Shown here: positions 9,001 to 12,116 of the stretch, piece after piece
Position numbering within the stretch: position 1 is the first letter of the stretch
Layout of the letters: each line of letters starts with the position of its first letter
Origin: Candidatus Omnitrophota bacterium
GTDB lineage: Bacteria > Omnitrophota > Gorgyraeia > Tantalellales > Tantalellaceae
DNA length: 12,116 nucleotides
Assembly (NCBI GenBank): GCA_028717825.1
Contig: JAQUNB010000009.1
Location: 1-12,116, forward strand
Direction of reading: 5' to 3'
The notes under the pieces: generated by a model
Databases searched by the model: none
Told to the model about the DNA's origin: nothing
What the model saw: the letters and a program-made list of their open reading frames with translations, nothing else
Translations under genes and position numbers: made by a program

Positions 9001-10701
9001 GTGCCGGAAGGATGTAGTATCGAATCTGTGGTGGCAGAAGAAGGAACGTTGAAATATTTGAATTCAGTATACGATAAAGACGGAGTAGATGAAAAGGGTT
9101 TTTTAAGGAATTACATGCCCAATAAGTGCAGGATCGGAGATATTTTTGCAAAGAGCGGGTTTACAATGCAGCTTATTAAAGTAGAAGTACATCAGGGTAA
9201 ACCGGAATTTCACATTAAAGCGTTCAGGTCAAAAAATGGGTATAGTGCCGAAGAAGCGAAAAAGATGTGGGTCGGATCGCGGAGCGGAGAGGAAAAAAGA
9301 CAAAAAGGAAAAAATGGGGGCGACCAAGGCGCGGCGAAAGATAATATTGGGGAAAGTATCATAAATCAGGTCAGGGCGTTGATAAGAAAATATGGTGTAA
9401 AATCCGTCAACGAACTTGTAAAACTCACGAACGGTTTTACGGAGGACGAAATAGTCGCGGCTATAGAATATTTGTCCAGAGAAGAACACAACTCTACGGC
9501 GAGAGAAATACAGGTGGAAGAAGTTTGTAATGTTCTGACAGAGTTGTATCCGAATCTTTGTGAAGTAGTAAGATTCTTGAATGGACTGAAAGAAGAACAT
9601 GTTATAACGCGGTATTATATCGCGGGAAGTTTTTCGCACGGATGGATGAAGGTAAAGCCGAAGGATATCGACATAATGATAAGTTTTCGCCACAGCGCCT
9701 TGGGGCCGGAGGAACATGTACTGAATAACATCGGCGCGTTCTTTGCCCGTATTAACAAAACATCGGTAATCCCGTTCCACTTAAACACGACGCCATGCGG
9801 ACCGGTTTTGAAGGTTGAGGGGGATGATGTGGTGGAAACTGATGAGATACGGGAAGAGCGGCTATATGAGACGGCTGAAGACAAAACGAAATTTCGGTTA
9901 ATAGATATTACGGATATTACTAAGAATAAAAATCTTTCGGATGACAAGATGTTCTTTGCGAAACTTTACAGGAATATTGCCGCGAAGTACAGCATCTCGT
10001 GGTCTCCAGAAAATGATGTTCCGATGAAAACTTTCGGCAAAAGCGATATCGTAGAAAACGCCCGGAATGTTATACCGTATTTGGTGGAGCAGTTGATGCA
10101 TCTTGTGGCCCAGAAGCATCGTTTGGGGGAAGATAAGGCAGTTATCCTTGTTGATGATAAATTTGCGATGCTTAATAAAAATGACATGATACGAAAAGAG
10201 ATGGGTCGCCTTATTAAAGTGTTCACGAGCGTGAACGGTAATAATAAAGAACTCAAGGACTTCCTAGAAAAATTGGAAATAATCGAAGTTAATGCCGAAA
10301 AAGTTAAAGATAGAGAAGGGTTAAAAAAATATAAGGATTTCATAGTCGTAACAACCGATTCGAATAGTGCCTATTTTGAAGGGGTTGGGGAGAATCGGCT
10401 GGTTGTTTTACTAAAGGACAACGACCTTCCTGAAAATGCTTATGTACCTCTTACCGAGATGATACTTTTCGCGATAGGTAAATATCTTGGTTTTGAAGAA
10501 AAATCCCTGCAAAAATTCTATGAAATGATACCCAATGTAAAGACCGTAGACGAGCTGAACGCGGACAACGAGTACGAAACTGTTTTTGATCCCGCTAACC
10601 GACGTATTAGCATCCAACTTCCGCATGCGCGGGACATAGACACGCCTGAAGAGCTTGCCGAGGCGCTTGAAATAATCAGAGACCTGTTGTCTAAAGCGTG
10701 A
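1..10701 (+). CDS. Giant multidomain TPR protein, 5'-partial
   Basis: The reading frame is open from base 1 to a TGA at 10699-10701. The first Met (base 31) lies inside a TPR-like helix and has no good Shine-Dalgarno, so the gene almost certainly starts upstream. At least 3,566 codons without a stop cannot be chance. Seen in order (residue 1 = Met at base 31): TPR-type helical pairs at about 5-75, 205-275, 345-450, 690-735, 870-915, 970-1060 and 1091-1140; an HExxH zincin-like domain (505-670); a RelE-like domain (1180-1276); a degenerate zincin-like domain (1366-1500); tandem beta repeats (1604-2007); a winged helix (2051-2105); a helical region (2110-2780); two GNAT-like domains (2801-3066); a Pol-beta-type nucleotidyltransferase (3162-3328); and an unrecognised C-terminus. 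Gly/Ser/Gln/Lys-rich linkers lie near 1061-1080, 1143-1171, 1349-1365, 2010-2030 and 3082-3110. I see no convincing transmembrane helix. Giant ORFs of this kind are known in Omnitrophota. The overall function is unknown; a scaffold carrying modifying or effector domains is inference. Confidence 0.95.
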   Translation, partial: TPDEKTQAKTMLLLVKTHKALEDKNYKLAKKLSDIAVTIDQSFSLVWEFKARAFEGVGQAGAALECYCKALDIIKAERKTIFTGHPVEEMMMEVLSKSAGSDYGKILKQLIKGLSVFKVSTKPPFVRTQARQAINNFMLELPMLLALVLKIARENPLKFSNINDIIDKIFKITKSRIVKTFLNNDDINRVVSILYIALGEIELFKVLSERGEKKEDQKQNLDNAIAYFEKSKELYSLDPVPYARLALCYVKRDKNLEAIKKAKQLIEEAETLTGRPDVLNEIKNQVLLQERVLFLLASAENALKVGDIDETDKYLTEIVKRSLGKELIINLDDAAQELKQKVELVREKKGTVNVLIAEGKIEEAVDILKEILVISPENEWVKQTLKTIKTLKEREELLMPVKVFLMQANDFWKKGMALLKEKKILGIKEALKSFRSAVEAVNNGRKLLKEINTTLVSTKVIQDFEKQFGEIYKNITKIAVNIRQKHKLSGKEKDQRGKALFVDVSDGEENAEVRHYTEEEHGALNKALKKIVFIEEHATRLEANDILYNFVAEVDGDASIYIVDDDELKRELENVGYGYVADGLITHAGTYRDPVTGKIRAHNLFIPRSIYGVLVHMLNIKFPAPEERYFLGFWRLHEVLHFHCDTEEVDKFTDKDKKLVTIIHHLGTVQKLLEEARTKEIIKDKKNILGNGAEGQTPTGAFKIIKKALKLGNEYPPISVEFRAMLYDELGMRSDASHQYSWALQLRNMQNNKIDLTSPLIVRMVELIKGSKRDRDKVADIYNGSIEVYSKQKNLWRLKENKNSGNTDDQSEKEEYETFYWVVMPLAMGYIADIVEGQKGITKREAKVMDSLVILFEKGYVIQPYTWQVEAHVAGKLYYLAGKVQLLKNNHSKAEEYFNRSLSYYDKSIEVYVDLANSIIFENILCKMEIDVDKAEISINAAEEIIRKGIQKAGDQEVFEQAMQFLGWYRKLVYEYKVALETFRQGDYKAAEEIVSRIIGEVTDKVVVPDFLPDLGKKVKSMIKLKEKALTLKEKGDYAGAIEKCEEILGKNPQDKEALLLKKECLGVLEQRTNVPEKTSNKSEAADPRKTIGSVRKNLDVAEEHLIRSNVAYAAERCKKARQLLDGMGDVPEGMKELKQIEEGRLRQLEERIGCEQDNQAGGADIVPGGQKPQELTSTPQVRILRKGGRRVYLSPKMCSIFENLDQPSTKHNGLILTAISRMAEAKHIDDLGKIEKMGNGTLRLSYKQMRIFFTHICDGNDVLVYFVGRKKNERLYKTVLQRFPRGYNFDSLLKNAKQVKDVMAARKKALKAPGAEQLGETEEQFIGNLIVVAEARGNVTERTREVPVDAALNYINVHAPPVKEQDKKAQPKEIKIFTIDNLGEQYGIPRFEGAKKTTELVYVYPVYDAKEDVLRIYVTQRYFEESLKNNPAALAELTDHEYTEKVLGYSHRVAASRARYFVPAGGFLSPFHYFYLNGIVKEEARFSNRVYHKRFPTEELNRVYAKKGLDEIVSYEQKFFYYIRLLEWLKGAEAETSKEIEKISRPLLREYAIRIHKTLEMNPDINLTYAQKAIYEKIANERFYLDVLEKSQRVILSSKQDDFSEFLELEPDMVVFGNTLGSGGGLYRKGDRHPILNLAKYPDKDIAFSMKDGNIYRVWIFDKKNKVIGYEQIRVDIYEVNGDFRGTHFRKFRKEDFDALGDCVIKKVRLNSNGGLHIGLNVINFGANYANCEVAINVKSGQIESVIIFDEYGRIAKRAEFCLIYGGPKRDLLQDSFYEKLSNKKLQKLNNVTIKRFRLGPKGALKLGDSEGSVPYFLDHDGDEVEIDMIQGHIDKVRILDADGNTKKEHELKLVFGKVLDKDLLAKTIQSYGKFSNINELWKDMIEAGFIDNKGLVLLTEPDETGEKNLFMRYENIGESIKSIIANLPERVIASFYEQIDKNDFRKITGRVTRLRTDRSGRKKLANIVLVDKSGFPDTPFDVLVEQGIPREIIFYRGNEIIKRKVKRVTDSDGNELNGPIRKSGAGIGSVGETGKGDIIHGFNTVLEKFVSPDTKEAVVFTRTEFRKFREKDGTQNYSYTTAATELEGMVKLGILNVDRNGSEYRYVLMQRYLKAPPEEIKNIRSILSKLPALPDDEQLKTARRLIENGAALETIPDLKIPGLEERIDILSYYFRQIPKINLRFIRLYTERRHLKNKITAEYNANDEKKLTECKQELASLKELLRLELAMLIDSGENQFNLTFERDYTKELKDKILNALRYFDNENEPVACSYLFSAWQLIGEELIMLSKAKRGTENKKKVWEDRKKRIFSVFQGQYVKKELPGKRKVMVKKRREHISQLLWQAIRACDHTIDSIFVERENINRNINELSRYVGLLENKKLIRWDLRGEILSPNEKKDLNGILRKLIKKPGTAIVEENDIISEAAIDASDLLKENEYWSVLEMIRVMSSLLKVRYFSLEREIAGISKGRLREYREMVRQHNSDVIKRIDEILKIIDNSDKRVAIGSIWKMYFWLGGRFKDRKTGKENKYRGEPEFTGMDKMLKIAAVNMEKGKTDSAKEYLGFVKRRAVLVDLLNAFMEDFRDTWCAARLNGESADYLERIFENKYQQYLEFANANNVGRGSPRLIRALLYFAAHNISMHVKRPDKPSEKTDNPLFIAFWDTVRMLEINDLSKLSRSLSKTGDKYKNVLNAIKSFKTREFVSLDTLNDYYYGKLLSALAADHCLDKDSEKILLHISEVSFGEQFRNAFLEKKEFSWKQDNRVIPAVISLDTIFAPKQNYFSVIPEESYKTSHPELNILDKPRSNLIGEKGAFGVIEVDFIYKNGRAAVRIASILPSPHFEKSDSKAVRGMYLGWVENALQALAKQAQILGGDVFISPEAQKVREYYRQPMEQMQLGLHGDTPRGDKIIRNKITEEELFEKLNGKIIYDDTGRKYTVEHEEGTLVMDIFDEKGSRVGYVDLYLRDFPEDDVIFIGHSFVDEKLRGHGIYPAFMKLLGEIVPEGCSIESVVAEEGTLKYLNSVYDKDGVDEKGFLRNYMPNKCRIGDIFAKSGFTMQLIKVEVHQGKPEFHIKAFRSKNGYSAEEAKKMWVGSRSGEEKRQKGKNGGDQGAAKDNIGESIINQVRALIRKYGVKSVNELVKLTNGFTEDEIVAAIEYLSREEHNSTAREIQVEEVCNVLTELYPNLCEVVRFLNGLKEEHVITRYYIAGSFSHGWMKVKPKDIDIMISFRHSALGPEEHVLNNIGAFFARINKTSVIPFHLNTTPCGPVLKVEGDDVVETDEIREERLYETAEDKTKFRLIDITDITKNKNLSDDKMFFAKLYRNIAAKYSISWSPENDVPMKTFGKSDIVENARNVIPYLVEQLMHLVAQKHRLGEDKAVILVDDKFAMLNKNDMIRKEMGRLIKVFTSVNGNNKELKDFLEKLEIIEVNAEKVKDREGLKKYKDFIVVTTDSNSAYFEGVGENRLVVLLKDNDLPENAYVPLTEMILFAIGKYLGFEEKSLQKFYEMIPNVKTVDELNADNEYETVFDPANRRISIQLPHARDIDTPEELAEALEIIRDLLSKA
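1543..2040 (+). other. Zincin-like domain with intact HExxH (within giant protein)
   Basis: Residues about 505-670. The core is WRLHEVLHFHCDTEE, giving H627-E628-V-L-H631 followed by H633, D635, E637 and E638. It is preceded by beta-strand-like segments (ASIYIVDDDELKREL, then a strand before IPRSIYGVLVHML). HExxH on a helix is the zinc-binding and catalytic motif of zincin metallopeptidases; E637, E638 or a later acidic residue could be the third ligand. The domain sits between TPR blocks. I do not recognise a specific peptidase family, so active protease function is inferred from the motif only. Confidence 0.5.
3568..3858 (+). other. RelE/HigB-toxin-like domain embedded in giant protein
   Basis: Residues about 1180-1276, directly after a Gly/Gln/Pro-rich linker. 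The order fits the RelE/ParE/HigB fold: two N-terminal helices (from VYLSPKMCSIFENL to ISRMAEAKHIDDLGKIEKM), then a strand series GTLRLSYKQMRIFFTH and DVLVYFVGRKKNERLY. R1234 and R1241 sit where the family has its conserved basic residues in the 'lR..y...yRv.f' strands. R1260-K-K1262 followed by E1264 matches the usual 'f.KK..e' signature. In the family this fold is a ribosome-dependent mRNA interferase or gyrase inhibitor, normally a free protein of about 100 residues with an adjacent antitoxin. Here there is no adjacent antitoxin gene. This is a pattern-level match only. Confidence 0.45.
4126..4530 (+). other. Second zincin-like domain with degenerate HExxE (within giant protein)
   Basis: Residues about 1366-1500, after a Lys/Gln/Pro-rich linker. 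Two strands (TTELVYVYPVYD and VLRIYVTQRYFEES) lead into a helix LAELTDHEYTEKVLGYSHR. The motif is H1431-E1432-Y-T-E1435 with H1442 seven residues further on. This resembles the organisation of the HExxH domain near residue 627, but the second His of HExxH is replaced by Glu. It could be a catalytically dead or altered-ligand paralogue, or unrelated. Confidence 0.35.
4840..6051 (+). repeat. Three tandem 89-90-residue beta-rich repeats plus a diverged fourth
   Basis: Protein-level repeats. Copy 1 starts near residue 1604, copy 2 near 1693, copy 3 near 1781, and a diverged copy 4 runs about 1935-2007 after a helical insertion. The anchor GGL (1615-1617), GGL (1705-1707) and GAL (1794-1796) recurs every 89-90 residues. 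A second anchor recurs in the same phase: WIFDKKNKV, IIFDEYGRI, RILDADGNT and IIFYRGNEI, after a turn with G-N/Q/H-I and a V/I strand. Each unit reads as strand, Gly turn, two or three strands and a helical tail. DNA identity between copies looks low, so this is an old duplication of a domain. Function unknown; a structural or binding module is likely. Confidence 0.6.
6181..6345 (+). other. Winged-helix-like segment (within giant protein)
   Basis: Residues about 2051-2105, immediately after a Gly/Ser-rich linker. The pattern is TRTEFRKF, then YTTAATELEGMVKLGILN, then a beta wing DRNGSEYRYVLMQRY. This is the usual order of a recognition-type helix ('a..eL..l...Gil') followed by a hairpin wing in winged helix-turn-helix domains. 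Such domains bind DNA or RNA or act as protein-protein modules. A binding partner cannot be inferred. Confidence 0.4.
8431..8685 (+). other. GNAT-like domain 1 (within giant protein)
   Basis: Residues about 2801-2885. Two strands (FGVIEVDFIYKNG and AAVRIASILPSP) are followed by KAVRGMYLGWVENALQALAK and then GGDVFISPEA. The strand - R2840-G - helix - strand order resembles motif A of the GNAT acetyltransferase fold, in which the Arg/Gly loop binds acyl-CoA pyrophosphate. The Q/RxxGxG/A motif is not canonical. This is a fold suggestion, weaker than for the following domain. Confidence 0.35.
8761..9228 (+). other. GNAT-like acetyltransferase domain 2 (within giant protein)
   Basis: Residues about 2911-3066. 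Strands KYTVEHEEGTLVMDIFDE and SRVGYVDLYLRD precede FIGHSFVDEKLRGHGIYPAF, where V-D-E-K-L-R2975-G-H-G2978-I fits GNAT motif A (a strand followed by a R/QxxGxG-like pyrophosphate loop and a helix). A later 'IFAKSGFTMQLIKVEV' resembles the conserved GNAT C-terminal 'k.GF' strand. GNAT enzymes transfer acyl groups from acyl-CoA to amines. The substrate is unknown. Tandem position after domain 1 suggests a double-GNAT arrangement. Confidence 0.5.
9514..10014 (+). other. Pol-beta-superfamily nucleotidyltransferase domain (within giant protein)
   Basis: Residues about 3162-3328, following a charged Gly/Lys linker and a small helical segment. The signature is YYIAGSFSHG ... PKDIDIMI: G3199-S3200, eleven residues, then D3212-I-D3214. 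This fits hG[GS]x9-13Dh[DE]h of the nucleotidyltransferase fold, with the two metal-binding Asp residues present. The third carboxylate normally found on a later strand is not obvious; the strand SVIPFHLN lacks an Asp. The fold transfers NMP groups to proteins, RNA or small molecules and includes MNT/MenT-type toxin and antitoxin components. The substrate here is unknown. Confidence 0.6.
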
Positions 10702-10718
10702 TCGTGTAAGGACAAGAA

Positions 10719-10802
10719 CGTATGTGGGCGGTTCGTAGACGACGCGGTTTAAGAGCGTATGTAGTCGAGAAGAACGCGTGTCGAATTAAGGAACGTATAT
10801 GG
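10719..10802 (+). repeat. Four degenerate GARCGYRTRTNG-type repeats
   Basis: The sequence shows GAACGTATGTGG (from 10716), GAGCGTATGTAG (from 10753), GAACGCGTGTCG (from 10772) and GAACGTATATGG (from 10791). The CG cores are spaced 37, 19 and 19 bp apart. The copies are imperfect and short, so chance or the decay of a longer repeat is possible. The roughly 19-bp phasing recalls binding-site arrays, but no protein can be assigned. Confidence 0.3.
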
Positions 10803-10855
10803 TGTTGGTGAAAACAATGGACATTTCTTCGTCTTTTGTAACAAGGGCCGTGGGC

Positions 10856-10891
10856 CGAGTGACGCGAGCTACGAGACATGAGTTACGATAA
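10856..10891 (+). repeat. Degenerate heptamer repeat CGAGNNA
   Basis: Consecutive units read CGAGTGA, (CG), CGAGCTA, CGAGACA, TGAGTTA, CGATAA. After the first unit they keep an exact 7-base phase at 10865, 10872, 10879 and 10886. This looks like a short remnant of a heptanucleotide microsatellite-type array. The similarity to long intergenic GAGTNAC arrays in related genomes is from memory and unverified. Confidence 0.4.
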
Positions 10892-10917
10892 CAATGAATT
10901 AGGTTTAGTTGTGTAGT

Positions 10918-10946
10918 TTGAAGCGTTTTCCAGTTAGTTATAAAAT
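10918..10946 (+). promoter_or_regulatory. Candidate sigma70-like promoter P1
   Basis: TTGAAG at 10918-10923 as -35 and TAAAAT at 10941-10946 as -10 are separated by 17 bp, in an AT-rich stretch. This gives a predicted start near 10953 and a leader of about 170 nt for the gene at 11122. Four of six and five of six consensus positions match. Confidence 0.35.
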
Positions 10947-10963
10947 AGGTTGATTTATAGCTA

Positions 10964-10992
10964 TTCAATGAGATAACAAATAGCGTTATAAT
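10964..10992 (+). promoter_or_regulatory. Candidate sigma70-like promoter P2
   Basis: A perfect TATAAT -10 at 10987-10992 with a weak -35 (TTCAAT, 10964-10969) at 17-bp spacing. The predicted start is near 10999, giving a leader of about 120 nt that begins just before the hairpin at 11018. It may act alone or in tandem with P1. Confidence 0.45.
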
Positions 10993-11017
10993 AAAGTTAG
11001 ATGAACTACGATTTTTT

Positions 11018-11073
11018 ACAAAACCCTTTCGTTTTGCGAAAATAGACGGCAAAACAGGAAGGGTTTTGTCGTC
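11018..11073 (+). promoter_or_regulatory. Structured leader RNA with two mutually exclusive folds
   Basis: Fold 1 is a long hairpin: ACAAAACCCTT (11018-11028) pairs perfectly with AAGGGTTTTGT (11059-11069), enclosing a second perfect stem GTTTTGC (11031-11037) with GCAAAAC (11049-11055). Fold 2 uses the same bases differently: CAAAAC (11019-11024) with GTTTTG (11031-11036), and GACGGCAAAAC (11045-11055) with GTTTTGTCGTC (11063-11073; one G-U pair, loop AGGAAGG) followed by only TTT. It lies between promoter P2 and the ribosome binding site of the gene at 11122. It does not match a riboswitch class I recognise. A plain terminator is less likely because the T run is short. Confidence 0.5.
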
Positions 11074-11106
11074 TTTGGGATAGATAAGAATTTTAAAATG
11101 TTTAAA

Positions 11107-11121
11107 AGAAGGGAATTTTTA
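11107..11121 (+). promoter_or_regulatory. Shine-Dalgarno of the exported-protein gene
   Basis: AGAAGGG ends at 11113, eight bases before the ATG at 11122. This decides for that start over the in-frame ATG at 11098, which has no comparable purine-rich sequence upstream and would add eight residues before the signal peptide. Confidence 0.6.
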
Positions 11122-12116
11122 ATGAGCAGAATTGCGAAAAATCCTCTGATTAAAATTGTAAGTGTTCTTGTCATAATTTCTTTCCTTGCCCTCGATATTT
11201 CATGGGCGTATCCGTCCGACCAGCATTCCTATAATAACATCGCCGCTGAAATAATGTCACAACGGAAAATGATGGTAGAAGCAAACACGGCGTGGAAGAC
11301 CTCTATTTTTGGTGTGGAAAAGAACCTTGTTTTTTCCGTTCACACAATAGCACAGGCACTTTTTGATAAGAAGATCCCATTCGAACTATTAGAGAGTTAT
11401 GTTTCGGATTGGCAGGCATTTAACAACCAGAATATCACAACCGGAATAGAACTTAGTAAGATCGGCCCGCTTGGTGCTTTTAAGAAAGTCATAGAAGAGG
11501 GCTATTCACAGGACTTTTTCCCGGAATTCATGCCCGAAAACGATGTGATCGTTATTCCTTATACGAGGATCGATAATGAACAAATACTCATATTGGTTGC
11601 TAAAAAGGATAACCCGTCCGCAGAAAATCTTGCCGGGTTCGACTGGCTTTGGAACAAATATGCCGTTAAGATCTTGACCAAAAACGATACAAATCTCGAA
11701 AAACCGCATCCAAGAGTACAAGAAATACAAAGAGTAAAAGTAACCGAACCTGTCGCTGAAGTTGAAATGCCCGCAGGACAAGGAACCGTTGAACAAAAGG
11801 AACCGGACGCCGAACCGGTGCAAACGCCCAACATCAAAGTAATTATTCGCAAGATCCTGCCTGTACTTATATTGTTTTTGCCCGGATGCGGGGCGAATAA
11901 GGATGTTACGTTTTTAGACTGTGTATCTTGGGGGGGAATAATTGTTGCAATAATAGCTTGTGTGGGTCTAGTGCTGGCAGTTAGAAAATATGGGACTTTG
12001 TCGGAAGCCAAGGTGCATTTATATGTATGGCTGTCAAGGGGGATGCCGGCTTTAGGTGAGTTTTTTCAGGGGAAATTGATACAGGCATACTCCGAAAATA
12101 TACCATATCTTGAGGA
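11122..12116 (+). CDS. Exported/membrane-anchored protein of unknown function, 3'-partial
   Basis: The frame is open from the ATG at 11122 to the window end (331 complete codons, no stop), so the gene is cut. The N-terminus is a clear signal peptide: MSRIAKNPLIK basic start, hydrophobic core IVSVLVIISFLAL, and a probable cleavage after SWA, before YPSD (about residues 32-33). An alpha/beta-looking region follows to about residue 190, then a Glu/Pro/Val-rich linker (about 200-235). Next is a hydrophobic segment ending in LFLPGCG (C256), and a second strongly hydrophobic helix (GGIIVAIIACVGLVLAV, about 273-290) followed by RKYG. I recognise no family. Its promoter candidates and leader suggest independent transcription from the giant gene upstream. 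The LDISWAYP ending of the signal resembles Omnitrophota exported proteins (recalled, not searched). Confidence 0.9.
   Translation, partial: MSRIAKNPLIKIVSVLVIISFLALDISWAYPSDQHSYNNIAAEIMSQRKMMVEANTAWKTSIFGVEKNLVFSVHTIAQALFDKKIPFELLESYVSDWQAFNNQNITTGIELSKIGPLGAFKKVIEEGYSQDFFPEFMPENDVIVIPYTRIDNEQILILVAKKDNPSAENLAGFDWLWNKYAVKILTKNDTNLEKPHPRVQEIQRVKVTEPVAEVEMPAGQGTVEQKEPDAEPVQTPNIKVIIRKILPVLILFLPGCGANKDVTFLDCVSWGGIIVAIIACVGLVLAVRKYGTLSEAKVHLYVWLSRGMPALGEFFQGKLIQAYSENIPYLE

Larger units (their letters stand above)
10702..11121. other. 420-bp intergenic region
   Basis: From the TGA of the giant gene to the ATG of the next gene. The first ~190 bp are relatively GC-rich and contain degenerate CGTATG-type repeats, a heptamer repeat, and two overlapping tiny ORFs: 10722-10811 (29 aa, Arg-rich) and 10799-10891 (30 aa). 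Each tiny ORF has an AAGGA about 6-9 bases before its ATG; they are reported as a finding, not as genes. The rest is AT-rich and holds promoter candidates and a structured leader. I see no tRNA and no convincing intrinsic terminator with a long T run just after the giant gene. Confidence 0.7.

Noticed and set aside
9229..9780. Minus-strand open frame of 183 codons
   Set aside because: Antisense to the GNAT/nucleotidyltransferase part of the giant gene, Phe/Tyr/Arg-rich shadow composition, no recognisable motif.
10731..10750. GGTTCG-like T-loop suggesting a tRNA
   Set aside because: No acceptor, D or anticodon stem can be built around it.
11018..11073. Intrinsic terminator of the giant gene
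   Set aside because: The hairpin is over 300 bp downstream of the stop, lies after promoter candidates for the next gene, and is followed by only three T on the plus strand. Reading in the minus direction one fold is followed by TATTTT, but no minus-strand gene needs it.
11559..12011. Minus-strand open frames of 150 and 105 codons opposite the second gene
   Set aside because: They overlap the signal-peptide-bearing gene on the plus strand, which has promoter, SD and plausible membrane segments; the antisense frames have none of these.

Overview
The window looks like a piece of a Candidatus Omnitrophota (former OP3 / Omnitrophica) chromosome or metagenome contig of moderate GC. The assignment is inference. 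It rests on one giant multidomain coding region that fills almost 90% of the window, and on a second gene whose signal peptide ends in a LDISWAYP-type sequence that I associate with exported proteins of that phylum. I see no tRNA, rRNA, CRISPR array, IS element or phage module.

Layout: (1) 1-10701 (+) is the 3' part of a giant gene of at least 3,566 codons. Its frame is already open at base 1, so the true start lies upstream. (2) 10702-11121 is a 420-bp intergenic region. Its first half is GC-richer and holds degenerate CGTATG-type repeats, two tiny ORFs with Shine-Dalgarno-like sequences, and a short CGAGNNA heptamer repeat. Its second half is AT-rich and holds two sigma70-like promoter candidates and a structured leader. 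(3) 11122-12116 (+) is a second gene, cut by the window end, encoding an exported or membrane-anchored protein of unknown function.

Domain order read from the giant protein, numbering residue 1 as the first Met at base 31: TPR/helical repeats (about 1-500); a zincin-like domain with an intact HExxH (about 505-670); more TPRs (about 690-1140); a low-complexity linker; a RelE/HigB-toxin-like domain (about 1180-1276); a second, degenerate zincin-like domain (about 1366-1500); three tandem beta-rich repeats of 89-90 residues plus a diverged fourth copy (about 1604-2007); a winged-helix-like segment (about 2051-2105); a long alpha-helical stretch (about 2110-2780); two GNAT-like acetyltransferase domains in tandem (about 2801-2885 and 2911-3066); a charged linker; a Pol-beta-type nucleotidyltransferase domain (about 3162-3328); and an unrecognised C-terminal domain. 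Flexible linkers separate several of these units.

No transmembrane segment is evident in the visible part of the giant protein, so it could be cytoplasmic or secreted; the missing N-terminus would decide. The catalytic folds present (protease-like, RelE-like, acetyltransferase-like, nucleotidyltransferase) are ones also used by toxins and effectors. The most interesting hypothesis is therefore a single-polypeptide set of effector or modifying domains on a TPR scaffold. The second gene has its own promoter candidates and a leader RNA that can fold two mutually exclusive ways, so it is probably expressed independently.
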